Assembly (NCBI GenBank): GCA_943736015.1
Contig: OX031059.1
Span: 21,260,501-21,324,500, forward strand
Source: Tridacna crocea
Lineage: Eukaryota > Mollusca > Bivalvia > Cardiida > Cardiidae
DNA length: 64,000 nt
Direction: 5' to 3'
Shown: one piece after another, positions 1 through 12,043 of the stretch
Layout of the letters: each line of letters opens with the position of its first letter
How positions within the stretch are numbered: position 1 is the stretch's first letter
Program-made: the position numbers and the translations under genes
Notes under the pieces: generated by a model
What the model was told of the DNA's origin: nothing
The model's input: only the letters and a program-made list of their open reading frames with translations
Database searches by the model: none

Positions 1-188
1 GGATGCCTAGCCCATGTTTTAGGCACACATATTCTTCACAAAAACTTGACGAGTGTGATTACCATTTCATATTGTGTTTCTTGACCAACCTGCATTTGAA
101 AGACTTTTTGAAAACACGGTGGGAATAGGAGCAAAGGCTAGTTTAACAGGAAGTTTTCCTTTTCTAGTGATGTTTCCAAGAGTATTGA

Positions 189-408
189 TTAACTCTTTAG
201 CAGACAACCAATTTTAAATTAGTCCAATTGAAAGCATATGCAGACAACAAAATAAGCTACCTAAAATTTGAGATTTATATTGGAAGGGTAACAAACATTG
301 TGGGAAAAGGAGAAAATGCTGTTTACCAGCATTTTCTCCTTTTTCTACAATGTTTCAAACGGCTTCTTTCTCAAGGGCATTTAAAGTCAGGATTGTGTGG
401 TAAAGGGA
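189..408. mobile_element. TTAA palindromic MITE, copy 1 (family description)
   Basis: First of many copies of a MITE of about 190-235 bp. A full copy starts TTAACTCTTTACCAAACGAC, runs through an arm containing GCAGACGACAAA, then a near-perfect central hairpin (AACATTGTGGGAAAAGGAGA, AAATGCTGGTTACCAGCATT and the complement), then an arm ending GTGGTAAAGGGTTAA. The terminal inverted repeat is TTAACYCTTTACCA. TTAA at both ends is the target site of piggyBac transposons, so I infer a piggyBac-mobilised non-autonomous family. This copy has lost its right TTAA. Confidence 0.8.
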
Positions 409-409
409 A

Positions 410-1850
410 AGAGCAATCAGATCATTTATATTTTTCTTTAAATGTTGACCAAGCTGCGTTTTAAAGATCCAGAAGAATAAGGCATGAGATAATATTTTAG
501 GAAAAGGAGAAATTACAGTTACTTTTGAAGTATTGTTCTTTAAGGAAACGTGATTCTATTTATAGCCTAAAGATTTCCTGTGAAAAATTGACCTTTCTGT
601 AAATGTGAGTTTGGCGTAAATCCCTGCTGTCAAGCCTGACAAGCTAACCAAAAAATGGCATCAAATACAAAGAGAAAGAGCGTTTATTTCAGTTTTATTC
701 TGGCTGATATGTCGCTCTAGCTTGATTACAACAATGATTAATTAAATAGATGCAATCATATTATCACATGTCTATAACAAATCATGTTAGACTTTTTTGT
801 TTACATGATGCCCAATGCTGCTTTTTCATTGGCCAATAAGACGTGGGAAGACCTGTCAATAAAAATTGGCAGAAAGGTCAATTTGATTGACCTTCTCTGG
901 GTAGTAAAATTACATTTACTTGCCAACACAACTTATGCATTCTGGATACTTTGTGTGGTAATGAAAATTTCTCCACTTCCCACCTTCTTAAAGACCAGAC
1001 TAATCATTCAAGAACTTAGTACTATTAGCAATCCTTGCTCTTTGGACTAGTCTACAACTTTGTCATTTGTAATACTTAGTAAAAATTAGTAATAATTAGA
1101 GTTAAGGTAGTAGACCTCTAACACTTCTAGTGCAACATGGAATAAATTTTCTTGTTACTTGATAAATAAGGATTTATACTAATATGATCCTTTTGCAAAT
1201 TTTTAAAGATGCCTGTCTGCAACTGGTATCAAGCATTTTCAAACAATTTAGAATGGTACAGAAATTAGTCCTTTGTGTAAACATGGATAAATTCCTGACA
1301 TAATATGATGTAATTGAAAAAAAGAAACACAGATTTGTAATAGAAACCAAACATTGGTCAGAAGAAAGCTAGCCGAGGATTGAAGCTGTAAACAATGGCA
1401 GTGGATCACAGAAATTTATGAGCTTAAGAGTTGGATATGGTGTAATTTGCATATAGGCCACGATCTCTGTCTCAAATTGGAGGCGGCAACAAAGAAGCCT
1501 TCCTTTGTTTACCTCATTAGACACAGGGCAAAGATCAAAGATAGTCATTTGACAGAATGCATGATCATCATACAAATCTACCCGAGTTTATAACGGATAT
1601 ATCAAAAATGTTCTATTCAAAAACCGGAAACGTCTAGTGTGTTGACATTGAAGGCAACAACTCAACGAAATGCATATTCTATTGACCATAATCTAAGCAA
1701 CCTTGCAACTGTCAGGCGCAATATTTGGCATAAAGATATAAGAATGACTATAATTTTGGTAAAATAAGGACAAAATGACTTAAAACTGGCTGAAAATAAG
1801 TATAAGGGCCTCTTTAAGTGACCAGAAAGTCCTTTGATGTTTTATCTTGA
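410..1850. other. Intergenic, no recognisable gene
   Basis: Only short open frames with no family resemblance and AT-rich sequence are visible. No repeat with clear ends was seen. Confidence 0.5.
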
Positions 1851-2071
1851 AATTATTTGTTGATACTTTTGTTAGCTTCCTGAAAAGGGAGACAAGTATT
1901 ATCAAGCCCCCCCCGCTTCAACAAAGTGGAGGCGACCGTCAGTGTGTCGCAATATATACCAAACCATGTCCGGGTGATAACTAGACACAGAATCTTCAAA
2001 TTTGGCACAGACATTTGTCTCAGAGTGTAAAAGATCCCTAATGATTTTGAGGTCAATCAGTCAAAGGTCAT

Positions 2072-2084
2072 GGTCACAGTGACC
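2072..2084. promoter_or_regulatory. Perfect ERE-like palindrome inside tandem array
   Basis: GGTCACAGTGACC matches the nuclear-receptor inverted repeat GGTCAnnnTGACC exactly. It lies in the array of about 155-bp units. Function is unproven; it may simply be repeat sequence. Confidence 0.35.
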
Positions 2085-2229
2085 TTCAGCATGTTGATAT
2101 ATAGACCAAACCTTGTCCTGATGATAACTAGACACAGAATTGACATAGGTTCTTCAAATTTGGCACAGATATTTGCATAGGAGTGTTGATGATCCCTATC
2201 GATTTTGAGGTTAAACAGTCAAATGTCAA

Positions 2230-2242
2230 GGTCACAGTGACC
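2230..2242. promoter_or_regulatory. Second perfect ERE-like palindrome
   Basis: GGTCACAGTGACC is repeated exactly in the next unit of the array. Decayed versions occur near 2390, 2695 and 2845. Confidence 0.35.
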
Positions 2243-3472
2243 CGTCATCATCTTGATATATAGACCAAACCCTGTCTGGTTGATAACTAGACAAAGAGTT
2301 GACATAGGTTCGTCAAATTTGGTACAGACATTTGTCTAGGAGTGTAGATGATCCAAATTGATTTTGAGGTCATTTGGTGGAAGGTCAAGGTCACAGTGGA
2401 TTCCAACATCATGATATTTAGACCAAACCTTGTCAGGATGATAACTACATAGAATTGACATAGATTCTTCAGACTCTTGACAGACATTAATCTCGGAGTG
2501 TAAATGATCCCTATGAATTTTGAGATTAATCCATCAAAGGTCAAGGTTAAAGTGGCCATCAACATGTTCATATATAGACCTAACCTTTTCTGAATGATAA
2601 CTAGACACAGAAGTGACTTAGGTTCTTCGAATTTGGCACAGACATGCGTATGAGAGTGTAGATGATTCCCATTGATTTTGAGGTTAAGGTCACAGTAACC
2701 TTCAACATGTTGATATATCGACCAAACCCTGTCCGGATGATAACTAGACACAGAATTGACCTAGATTCGTCAAATTTGGCACAGACATTTGTCACGGAGT
2801 GTAGTTGATCCCGATCGATTTTGAGATTAATCCATCAAAGTTTAAGGTCACAGTGGCCTTCAACTGAATGATATATAGATCAAACATTGTCCTTCAAATT
2901 CTGTACATTAATGTACTTCTTGGAGTGTAAATGATCCCTATCGATTTTACGTTCATTCAGTGAAAAGTCAAGGTCAAAGTGACCAGCAGATGATTCAGGG
3001 CCCATGGTGCTGCTCGCCACTTGAGGCATTTGCAAGAAAAAAATAAACGTGTCTCATAAATCATCATATTTAGCTCAACTTGTGACTCATTGTGACTCAA
3101 CATTTTACTTTCGTATTATCGGGAACGTAGTAAGCATCAAAGTCCACTTGGATGCAGAAGTTGAACACACATTTTGATATCAGTAAATGAACTGTGCCAC
3201 ATCCTATATCAATGTGGCAGTATCTGGGCATGACTGTTTTAGAGACATCTTGTATTCCATTGTAATGAGAATATAGTAGTTTTACATTTATAAACAATAA
3301 TTCGAAGAAGGCAAAAAAAGGCTCTGTTAATGTATGGTAGTACAAGACTACTCATTTGTAATCATAATTTTTTTAGGATATTATAGTGGAAATAGCTGTT
3401 TTCTGATTCCAGTAGGTCAACTACCTTAAACAGTTGATTACTTAATACAGTCAATCTCTCAAGACAATATTA

Positions 3473-3616
3473 GTTGTACGGTCAGGTGGCAGGGGACTTG
3501 GAAACTTGTTCACGGCTGTGGTTAATCATGTCGCCCCAAGCCAAAGGCGATGTGGCGACATGATTCACCACAGACGTGAACAAGTTTACAAGTCCCCTGC
3601 CACCTGACCTTACAAC
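3473..3616. repeat. Long hairpin-forming inverted repeat
   Basis: The left arm (GGTCAGGTGGCAGGGGACTT onward) and right arm (ending AAGTCCCCTGCCACCTGACC) pair over about 60 bp around a loop of about 10 bases near 3540. Divergence between the arms is low, suggesting recent origin or constraint. It directly abuts the TIR element that follows. Confidence 0.85.
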
Positions 3617-3618
3617 AA

Positions 3619-3971
3619 ATTTATTATACTGCAAAGTTTTACCCCTTCAAAGCGTGTTAAGCGAAATTTTCCTGTTTTATAATTTCACGAATCGAGTATG
3701 CTGAAGAAACAGAAATTCCCATCTGTGGGCGCCAATTCAATGAAAACTGACGACACTGGAAACTGACGTCACTAAAACGTGCAGTTTGGTGCATAAATGT
3801 GCAGTCTGGTGATCGACGGATGCACCATTTTGGATGTTGTGTTGCACGTGATGTTTACGGGGCACTCAAAAGGGAAACTTGTTTAACATGGTTTTTGCCA
3901 GGGAACATGATATATGTTCCCAGCATTTTAACCAATCAGATCAGGAGAACTTTCTTTGCAGTATAATAAGT
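3619..3971. mobile_element. Small TIR element (MITE-like)
   Basis: The ends are inverted copies: TTATTATACTGCAAAG at 3620-3635 and CTTTGCAGTATAATAA at 3953-3969. No coding capacity is seen. The family is not identified. Confidence 0.65.
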
Positions 3972-4801
3972 TCAGTCATACCCATTTTTGTTCCAAATAT
4001 ATCACATGCTCATTTCATCTTAGGATTTCTCACTACTTAGGTGAAGTTTTAGCTATCAGAGAAGTGGCTAGCGAAAATGACACCTAAGAGTTATTGAGTT
4101 TCATTTTTGTCAACTTTTGTCTTAAAATGTTCTGAACAAATAAAACAAAGTTTATCTTAAACGTTTTGCACTTTCCTTTTCCCCTTGCTTGGCTTGATGT
4201 TTAAGTATTGTATTTATGATAACCCTGTGACTGTCTATCATTACTATGTTTGTATCTGTCACAGAGAGCACCTTGATTTATTAACATGTTTAATCAACCT
4301 TGCAGTTAATCTTGCGCAACAACTCCATTGTTTGGTGTATTCCTGTCTATGAAAGTAAAGTGGCACAAATTGTGGTTGGTGCTTGAATTGTGGCCAAGCT
4401 GCTACATGTAATACATCATTGTCATGCAAAAACTCCTTGCTAAGCCCCAGTAATTGACCCAGTAGTGTCTAGGACTTGAGAAGGGGCAGATAGTTTGATC
4501 CCCTGCTGCGCCAGTTTCTGAGGATTGATGATGGTCCTTGCGGCAGTATTCATTCCTTTCTTACCATCAACCATTGTTTCTACAATGGTCATGTGTGAAG
4601 CTAACCAGAGGCTTGAACAGAAAATTGTGTACTGGTAAAAAGAGCCTTCAAGAAGCATGGGCGGGTGAGCTTGCCCCGGAATGTTGAAAACGGCTTAAAC
4701 ACCATATACATGTAGTCAGTCTATAAGCAAAAACTGATCATTTCAAATATTTCTCTGACTGCTGAAGATATTAGCTTCAAGCGTGGTCTAGTTTTCATCT
4801 A
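3972..4801. other. Intergenic, no confident feature
   Basis: A 72-codon minus-strand frame at 4658-4440 has fairly balanced composition, but I do not recognise it and no splice structure is evident. Confidence 0.4.
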
Positions 4802-4996
4802 TTAACTCGTTACCATACAATCCCTACTTTTGACACCCCTGAGAAAGAAGCCTTTAGAAAACATTGTGGGAAAAGGAGAAAATGCTGGTTACCCTTCACA
4901 AGACAAATTTCAATTTTTCAGTCACTTTTTTTTTTGTCGTCTGCAAATGGTTTCGATTTGGATAGTCCTAAAATTTTGTTGTTTGGTAATTAGTTA
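4802..4996. mobile_element. TTAA MITE copy, right hairpin arm lost
   Basis: It starts TTAACTCGTTACCATACAAT in reverse orientation to copy 1. The hairpin stops after GCTGGTTACC. The distal end is diverged. Confidence 0.7.
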
Positions 4997-5062
4997 CAAG
5001 GGAAGGCCCATAACAAAAGTCAGGTTACCCTTTAAATTAGCAATGCTGCATGAAAAGGCGGC

Positions 5063-5250
5063 TTAACTCTTTACCATACTTCAAAATTTTAGACTTGTTC
5101 ATATTGAAAACACTGACTGACAACAGTTTCAATCTGGCTGGAATAATAAGATGGGGCTGTGAAAGATAAAACATTACTGGTTACCAACATTTTCTCCTTT
5201 TCTCACAATATTATCAAAAGCTTTCTTTTGGTTATGTGGTAAAGAGTTAA
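5063..5250. mobile_element. TTAA MITE copy, 188 bp
   Basis: TTAA is intact at both ends. The left half of the hairpin is deleted while the right half (ACCAACATTTTCTCCTTTTC) is kept. Confidence 0.75.
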
Positions 5251-6019
5251 AGCATCGAAAAAGAATACTGACCAATGCCACATAGGCTGACATGGGTTGA
5301 AATTATTTGCATTTCATAGACTTTCAGCATATCCAAGGAACACTTTCCCTCCAGATTTATTCAATTGTTGATTTATTGACTGTATGGAACTGGATCCACC
5401 ATTATTTCATGACTTGCATGGCATAATGCCTCATGCTGATGTATGAAACCCACTTCTGGCAGAAACTTTCAAAATATTTTTGACAGATACTGAGATACAT
5501 GTATGTGCCTTTGTTGATGCCTGACCTGACATTTTCTCCTCTCTCAACAGTTTTCTAATACCTTTCCTCAAGTCACACCAGGCAGTTGCAACATCAAGAT
5601 GTAGTGCTATGGCATATACAATGAAACAGACGAATAAAATTTTATAGCTTTTATTTTCCGTACCTCCATGAAAAAATATAAAAAACTGAAATGCTAATTA
5701 CTTGCAATATTAACTCATCTCAAATGACAAAATTTTAGACATATCTAAATTGAATGCATAATTTATTCAGATGGCAAATGGAAGGCGATTCAAACTAGAG
5801 CTGTCAGTGGTATTTTGTACACGGACAGATACAAGGACACACTGATTCCAGTATAACACCCCTACCTCTCAAAAAACATTCATTTTTCAGGGGTAGAATG
5901 ATGAATTTTTTCCTTGATTGGATAAAAAAATTTGTGAAAATCCAGAAAAGGAGAAAATACTGGTTACCACCATCGTCTCCTGCGTAACAGTTTTTTCAAA
6001 GCCTTCTTCCTACGGACTG

Positions 6020-6249
6020 TTAACTCATTACCAAACGACAATATTTCAGGCTTGCCCAAATCCAACACACTCGCAGACGACAAAATAAAAGTGACTGAAA
6101 ATTTGAAATTTGTTTTGTGAAGGGTAGAAAACATTGTGGGAAAAGGAGAAAATGCTGGTTACCAGCATTTTCTCCTTTTCCCACGATGTATTCTAAAGGC
6201 TTTCTTTGTCTGGGGCGTCAAAAGTAGGGATTGTGTGGTAATGGGTTAA
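6020..6249. mobile_element. Full-length TTAA MITE, 230 bp
   Basis: Among the best-preserved copies. TTAACTCATTACCAAACGAC opens it and GTGGTAATGGGTTAA closes it, with a nearly perfect central hairpin at about 6125-6190. A fragment of another copy lies just upstream at 5940-6010. Confidence 0.9.
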
Positions 6250-6696
6250 AAGCCGAGATGTATGGTAAAGACTTAAGATACCGAGATATGAATTATCGAC
6301 GATAAATGAAGTGTGACTGTTTTTCACAAAATTCTGTTTTCAGAGCAGTTTACAAATTACATTAAACTGTAATTTCACATGGATAGATATAAAACTTGAT
6401 AGAACCATAGTTCCTTTTACAAACTGTGTAGATCAAGATAGGATTGCTCCTGTAGATTAATCTTTGATAAACAGGCCTCTTCTTTGTAGGGATGAAGATA
6501 TTCATTTTGCAACAAAACAACTTGGGAGTTGTAGTATTTTTATTCATCTAATTTCCTGACCAAAAACATTGATTTTTCATACTCTAAAGATAGTTTGAGC
6601 CTGTAGAGTTCCAGCTATAATGAATAAGTCTACACCAGAAAACATTTGGGACTTGTTCAAATTGTACGGAATTGCAGAGAACAAGTTCATTATGTC

Positions 6697-6924
6697 TTAA
6701 CCCTTTACAAACAACAAAATTTTAGACTGGTCCAAATTGAAAGCACTTGCAGACAACAAAATAAACATGATTGAAAAATTGAAATTTGATTCCAGCAGGG
6801 CGGAAAAAGGTCTGGTTAAGGGAGAAAATGCTGGTTACCAGCATGTTTTCCTTTTCCCACAATGTTTTCAAAAGGCATCAATCTCAGGGTCATCAAAACC
6901 AGAGATTGTTTGGTATAGGGTTAA
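6697..6924. mobile_element. Full-length TTAA MITE, 228 bp
   Basis: Bounded by TTAACCCTTTACAAACAACA and GGTATAGGGTTAA, with the central hairpin slightly degraded. Confidence 0.88.
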
Positions 6925-7148
6925 ATGATGAAATATAGCTTTGTAAGGAAAACAAAGAAATGCTAGTTTACAGCTTCCCCCTTGTTTTCCCACAGGTTTT
7001 CAATGGACAATTTTTCATCAGAATCCCTCAATTCCTGGAAAGTTTGGTATAAGGTTGTAGTAAGCAACACAGAACCACAGAAGATTTTTACTCATTATGA
7101 TTATGTGTGCTGTTTTCAGTCCATGTAACACTGCATCATTATTACTTG

Positions 7149-7154
7149 TTTATT
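7149..7154 (-). terminator. Candidate polyadenylation signal for SF3B5
   Basis: AATAAA on the minus strand, about 250 nt downstream of the SF3B5 stop. It is the first canonical hexamer I see in that direction. Confidence 0.35.
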
Positions 7155-7403
7155 GTTATGAAAATAATCACAGCAGTTCTTCATTTTTTTTGGTCCATTT
7201 CTTTCCTTCTTTATGTAAACTGTTCTTGAAGAAATTACACATGGTAACTTTCTGGCAAATACAACATTGATTTCTGTGATAGAAATGATTTCTTCTATGA
7301 AAAATCTGTTAATGTTCTTTTAGGTTCATTTCATCTATTTTTCACTTCAGAGGTTAGAATTGCAGAGTTTGTTGTAGCTGACACCAAATCCACTGAAAAC
7401 TCT

Positions 7404-7661
7404 TTAATCTTCTGGTCTCTCAGGTGGGGGTCCACATGGCTGAACCATCTTTTCCAACAAATTGAATTTCACTCGAGCTTTAGATTCATTCTCGGCTAAA
7501 GCAAAGTAATTCAGCATGTCAAAATGTCCGATATAGGATGCCGAACTGTCCCTGTGTTGATTAGTTAACCATTCCCATTTATTGGTGTCTGCATGTCCAG
7601 TGCCGATGTACTTTGATTGCAAATGTTCCAGTTGACTATGAATGTTATATCGATCGCCCAT
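7404..7661 (-). CDS. SF3B5: Splicing factor 3B subunit 5 (SF3b10)
   Basis: This is an 85-residue protein, near the usual 86 of animal SF3B5. It is the small subunit of the SF3b complex of U2 snRNP, which holds the branch-site region in the nuclear spliceosome. The family signature runs through the whole length: HSQLEHLQSKYIGTGHADT at about residues 7-25, KWEWLTNQHRDS, SYIGHFDMLNYFALAENESK, and the C-terminal QPCGPPPERPED. I chose the ATG at 7661 because it gives the family-like start MGDRYNIHSQ; the in-frame TTG two codons upstream is not needed. There is no intron, as in human SF3B5. Nothing is truncated or missing. Its surroundings are repeats, with no partner gene in sight. Confidence 0.97.
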   Translation of the reverse strand: MGDRYNIHSQLEHLQSKYIGTGHADTNKWEWLTNQHRDSSASYIGHFDMLNYFALAENESKARVKFNLLEKMVQPCGPPPERPED

Positions 7662-8410
7662 TTTCAACGTCCAATGCAGTTAAGCAAAATGTGTGCTAGA
7701 TTATCAAAGTTCAATTTTCACACCGTTTGTTTTTAATACAGTTAAAATTATCGATGAAAATACTGTTTTCTACCGCTAGTTTGGTGAATTTCAACCCGGA
7801 AATTGCCGAATTATGTTCGTTTATTTGAGATAAGAAGCGTACCTCTTTCACCTTTCGATCGGTTCATTCTGTTGTTCTCAATGTTGCATTTCATTTTGAA
7901 ACAGGAAGTGATAAATATGACACATTTTTTGGGATATTTCACTCTCTATTTGTTTTCTTTTGATTTTGGATCTTATTTTTGTTTTTTACCAATTTTGTTT
8001 GAAAGACAGCTAATGTCAAACGTGACAAATGTCCAGGAGTACGTTTTGATATTTTTTTCCATCTTCCGCGATTTTGACCTGAATATTTCAAAAAGTTTTG
8101 AAAAGTTGCTACGATCATCTGATGGATCTTAACTGAAGCGCTACGGTTTTTAACACTATGGGGACTATTTTATGGTCCCTGAATACGTTAATACTGTAGT
8201 ACAGAACTATCCCCAAAGGCGATGTTACTTTTTGGCTCATCGCCACTGGGTAGAGAGACAATGAAGACAAAACCAGTCGAAAGTTCCGCGCAGATTTGTG
8301 CGCAAGTTTGAACTCTCACAATTTCGCAAATAGAGCAAAAAACTACGATTCAAACATACCTGTTGCTCGTGTATTTAATAATCCTTCGTTTGAAATACAA
8401 CTATTTTCAA
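7662..8410. other. Upstream flank of SF3B5, no gene recognised
   Basis: This holds the presumed SF3B5 promoter. I see no TATA box at a typical distance. The plus-strand frame at 7803-8132 is Phe/Leu-rich and not protein-like. Confidence 0.4.
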
Positions 8411-9140
8411 TTTAAAGGTGAACATAAGAGAAAACCGTGCATTTCAGCTGTTACTTTATATTCCCGAAAACACTCAAAATGGCCGCCACGCAGGATAAAT
8501 TTCGTATATTTTTTTCGGAGATTTACATGTTATAAACGATTTCAACAAGATTTTTAAGTAATGAAAGTTTTAATAATTTATCTATGGTCGTGTTAGTTAC
8601 TTATTTAATTGCATTTCGCTGCAATACAGATTAAACCGACGAAACAGAAAGGCAGTATAACCTTTATCTTTGCTACTGGAAAATTTACGATGGACTTGAG
8701 ACGGTACGGTGCAGAAAACGAAAAAAATCACCGTAGCGTCTCATAATTGAGACTATTTTGAGAGATTTCGCGCCAAAAATTAAAAAAAGCATTGTGGGAA
8801 TGTCAAGCGACTGGCACGTGACTAATGACGCTTAAATTCCATAACATAACAAAAATGAAATTATTTTCAATAATGTCTTCTTCGGACGCTATGTTTGATC
8901 CTTCGTCTGTGTATTTCCGGTATGTAAAAGTGCGAGTATAGCTCATGTAAAAATAGACCGTGTTTCCCGTCGGTGTCAGCATGGGCTGTAGTAATTCTAT
9001 AATTTCATGTTGTCGGATGGGTTACGACTACTGGGCTTTTATGTATGAAACTTATAAGGCTTTGGAAGTATAAAGATGATTTTTTTTTTTTTGTATTTTT
9101 GTAAAATTTTCGTCCAAAACTCGGAAGGGCCACCTTTAAA
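8411..9140. mobile_element. TIR element ending TTTAAAGGTG / CACCTTTAAA, copy 1
   Basis: Perfect 10-bp terminal inverted repeats. The last 340 bp closely resemble 33773-34090, the matching end of a second copy with the same termini. Shared landmarks are TGACTAATGACGCTTAAATT and GTGTTTCCCGTCGGTGTC. No transposase is visible, so it is non-autonomous. Confidence 0.75.
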
Positions 9141-10212
9141 GAAATATTACAATAGTAAATAAATGGCCGCATTGTTAAAGAAGTGTGCGGTCCACATATG
9201 CTCCAAGATATCTAGCACAACTGGGGTCATTTAATTACCTACGTACTTAAGTTAAACATTATGGGAAATATTCAATGGTCTCAACATTTAATAGAATCGT
9301 TTGGACTCGATATAGCCTGGATAAATTAAACTCTCCGATGACCACTCACAGGGTTCCCACGCAGTCGGGAAAACGGGAAAAAGTCAGGAATTTCGTAAAA
9401 CCCGTTCCCGGTCTTGAAAAAGTCTTGATTTTTGTTCTATCTATGAAAAATCGGGAAAAACCCGGGAAAAGTACGAAACGTTTTGGGTATGAACAAAAAT
9501 TTAGGACGATAATAATCTGCGGTCTGCGTCCTCCATTTTTCGGAGAGGGTGAATTTCCCAAATACATTACGGTCTTTTTTTAGGTTCACTGGTCCCGGAA
9601 TAATTATTGTAATATTTAAATAAACCGGGATCCAGTGTATTAATTTCGGAGAACTCGGTACTTATCCTAAAATACAATGCAGCTGCGCTTTGTATTTTGC
9701 CGGGGACGAGCTGAAGTGAATTAACGTGAAAATGAGCTACAACAGTAAATATTACTGAAAATTTAAATCCATAGGGGTCTGAAAGGTTAACAGACTTTAT
9801 CTTTATGAAGCCAAGTTATGATTCTCGTCGGGATGAGGTTGTCGAGTCAGTAAAACTGAAAGTAAGCGCTTGTCTGCAATCATGGATCAAAACACTTCAA
9901 GTATTAAATCTAACAAAGTTACGATTATTCGTATTTTCAGAAACATAAAAAGCAGGGATATTGCCCTTTGAAAAGACCGGTTTATTTATTCATGTATTTC
10001 AGGTCATGAAAACTGAACAATTAAAGTGAAAGTAAAACATGGTACTTTTGGAATAGGTTTTAGTTTCAATGACTGAAGAGGGAAAAGAACCTCTATTTGA
10101 AGGCTTACAGCAAAACTTTTGTGCATTATGATAGTAAATGATATGCAAGGACTTGATTCTATGTCTCAAATCATAAAGAAAATAATTCCCAATGTTAGAA
10201 AAAAACAACACA

Positions 10213-11677
10213 TTTTTAGCTCACCTGAGCACAAAGTGCTCAAGGTGAGCTTTTGTGATCGCCCCATGTCTGTCGTGCATCATCCACAATTTCGTAACAT
10301 CTCCTCCTCCTAAACCACTGGGCCAATCTTGATGAAACTTGGCAGGGATGTTCCTTATTTGAATCTCTACCAAAGTTGTTCAAGAGATTAAATTCCACCC
10401 ATAACTCTGGTTGCCATGGCAACCAAAGAAAAAAAGAGCAAAATCTTTGAAAATCTTCTTCTCTGAAACTAGAAAGCATAGAGCTTTGATAATTGGTATG
10501 TAGCATCTCCAAGTAGACTTCTACAAATATTGTCCATATAATGCCCCTGGGGTCAAAACTGACCCCACCTCAGGGGTCACAAGTTTGAACATTGGAATAA
10601 TAAAAGAAAACTTTGAAAAATCTTTCTCATTAAAACAAGAAGCTTTGATATTTGGTATGCAGCATCTGCTATTGGATCTCTACCAAGATTGCTCATATGA
10701 TTCTCCCGGGGTTCAAACCTGTACCAAGTTTGTTCATATGATGCCCCTGGGGTTCAAACTGGCCCTGCCCTGGTGGTCAAAAGTTTGAACATGGGAACAA
10801 ATAGGAAAATTTTAAAATTCTTCTGCTCTGAAACAAGATGGAATTTATGTACATGTATTCCTTATGATAGTCTGCCAATAACAATATTTTACCTTTTTTC
10901 ATTAAATGTCACATCATGGAAAAAGGGGGCTTTGTGTATATTTTCACTGTGGACCAATGTCTCTTTCATTACAGGACAAAATGTAATTAATGTTCATCTT
11001 GTTAAGCCACAGACAATAGTTATTTGATTTTATTTCATGAAACGAGATGTTGTCCAAATTGGGGACTAAATGTATAATTTCATTCTGGACCAATTACAGT
11101 CAGTTGGTACATCCATCCGTGTTGACGGTTATCTTCTAAAGTCCTTGGCACTTATGAAACTTCATACGTGTCTTCCTTAGGATAGTCTTGTGATACAATT
11201 TTCTTCTGTAAGATAGGTCATGGACAAAGGGGTTACCTTTCACATACTGGACTTAACGATAAATAAATTAGTCAGTAATGTTGTGAGCTGTTAGTCTAGG
11301 GTTCCCAGTTTGGCTTGATTACTGTCTCAGTCAACATCCTTTGAAATTTGATGAAGAGTTATTGAGACAAGTCTCATTTGTGTCTTAACAATGAGCGCAT
11401 GATGTTTTTTAATCTGTCTTTCAACCACCATTTTGACCAGGAAATGCCTCTTAAAGTTAATTCAGTCCCTTACAATACAATCCTGACTTTCAATGACCCT
11501 GAAGAAGAAGGGTTGTGAAAGCATTTTGGGAAAAGAAGAAAATGCTTTTTGCACAGTTACATATCCTGTCAGAATTATTTGGCCTTGAACTTCCATATTT
11601 GGTATTTATCTTCACTGTAGACCTTTACTACTTAGTACTCAGGTGAATGATATATAGGACCATCATGGTCCTAATAT
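10213..11677 (+). mobile_element. Pearl-like (Helentron-type) non-autonomous element 1
   Basis: It opens with TTTTTAGCTCACC and a hairpin (CACCTGAGCACAAAGTGCTCAAGGTG). It contains degenerate core repeats with GCCCCTGGGGTCAAAACTGA-like phrases near 10540-10760. It ends with TATAGGACCATCATGGTCCT, the usual terminal hairpin of this family. A half TTAA MITE (11457-11545) lies inside it. Confidence 0.75.
11457..11545. mobile_element. Half TTAA MITE nested in pearl-like element 1
   Basis: TTAA, an ACAATCCTGACTTTCAATGA arm and the beginning of the hairpin are present; the other half is gone. Confidence 0.6.
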
Positions 11678-12043
11678 TCCCAATTTGCCTGGTTATGTAG
11701 TCTTATAAGGTTCTATACTATTTGCCTTCAAATTTTTCATTACTTGTAGGAACTGTAAGAGAACAGCATGGACCCTTATTAAACTGCCTGTATGGATAGG
11801 CTGATCTGAATCTATATTCGGTCATTTGAAGTTTTGTAACTGGCCAAGTAAAGAAATGAAATAATTATCATGCAGTTAGAATGTTCTTTAAATCTCAATT
11901 TTTCATTAAAACAAGGAATGTATGAAAGAAAGTAGCTTTCAAAAGGTTTTGCAAAAAACCTTGAATTTTGAAAAAAATCCTGGAAAAAGTCTGGAAAAAG
12001 TCTGGAATTTTGCAAGCAGAAAGTTGTGGGAACCCTGCACTCA

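Larger units (their letters stand above)
1930..3010. repeat. Degenerate tandem array, unit about 150-157 bp, with ERE-like palindromes
   Basis: Roughly seven diverged units. The phrase GATGATAACTAGACACAGAA recurs near 1975, 2121, 2278, 2433, 2592 and 2733. Each unit also carries TTGGCACAGACATTTG and a GGTCACAGTGACC-type palindrome. The right side ends in GGGCCCATGGTGCTGCTCG, similar to the terminal hairpins of bivalve pearl elements, so this may be the core of such an element. Open frames inside it (2287-2795, minus) are repeat artefacts. Confidence 0.8.
9349..12037. mobile_element. hAT-like element interrupted by a nested pearl-like element
   Basis: The termini are perfect 12-bp inverted repeats, CAGGGTTCCCAC (9349-9360) and GTGGGAACCCTG (12026-12037), flanked by direct repeats CACTCA at 9343-9348 and 12038-12043. 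Subterminal GGAAAAAGTCAGGAATTT-like motifs occur at both ends. CAGGG termini are typical of hAT elements, which normally make 8-bp duplications; only 6 bp match exactly here. The element is split by a 1.46-kb insertion at 10213-11677. No transposase was recognised. Confidence 0.75.

Noticed and set aside
2287-2795. Minus-strand 154-aa protein with internal repeats
   Set aside because: The repeats match the tandem DNA unit and no start, splice or family evidence supports a gene.
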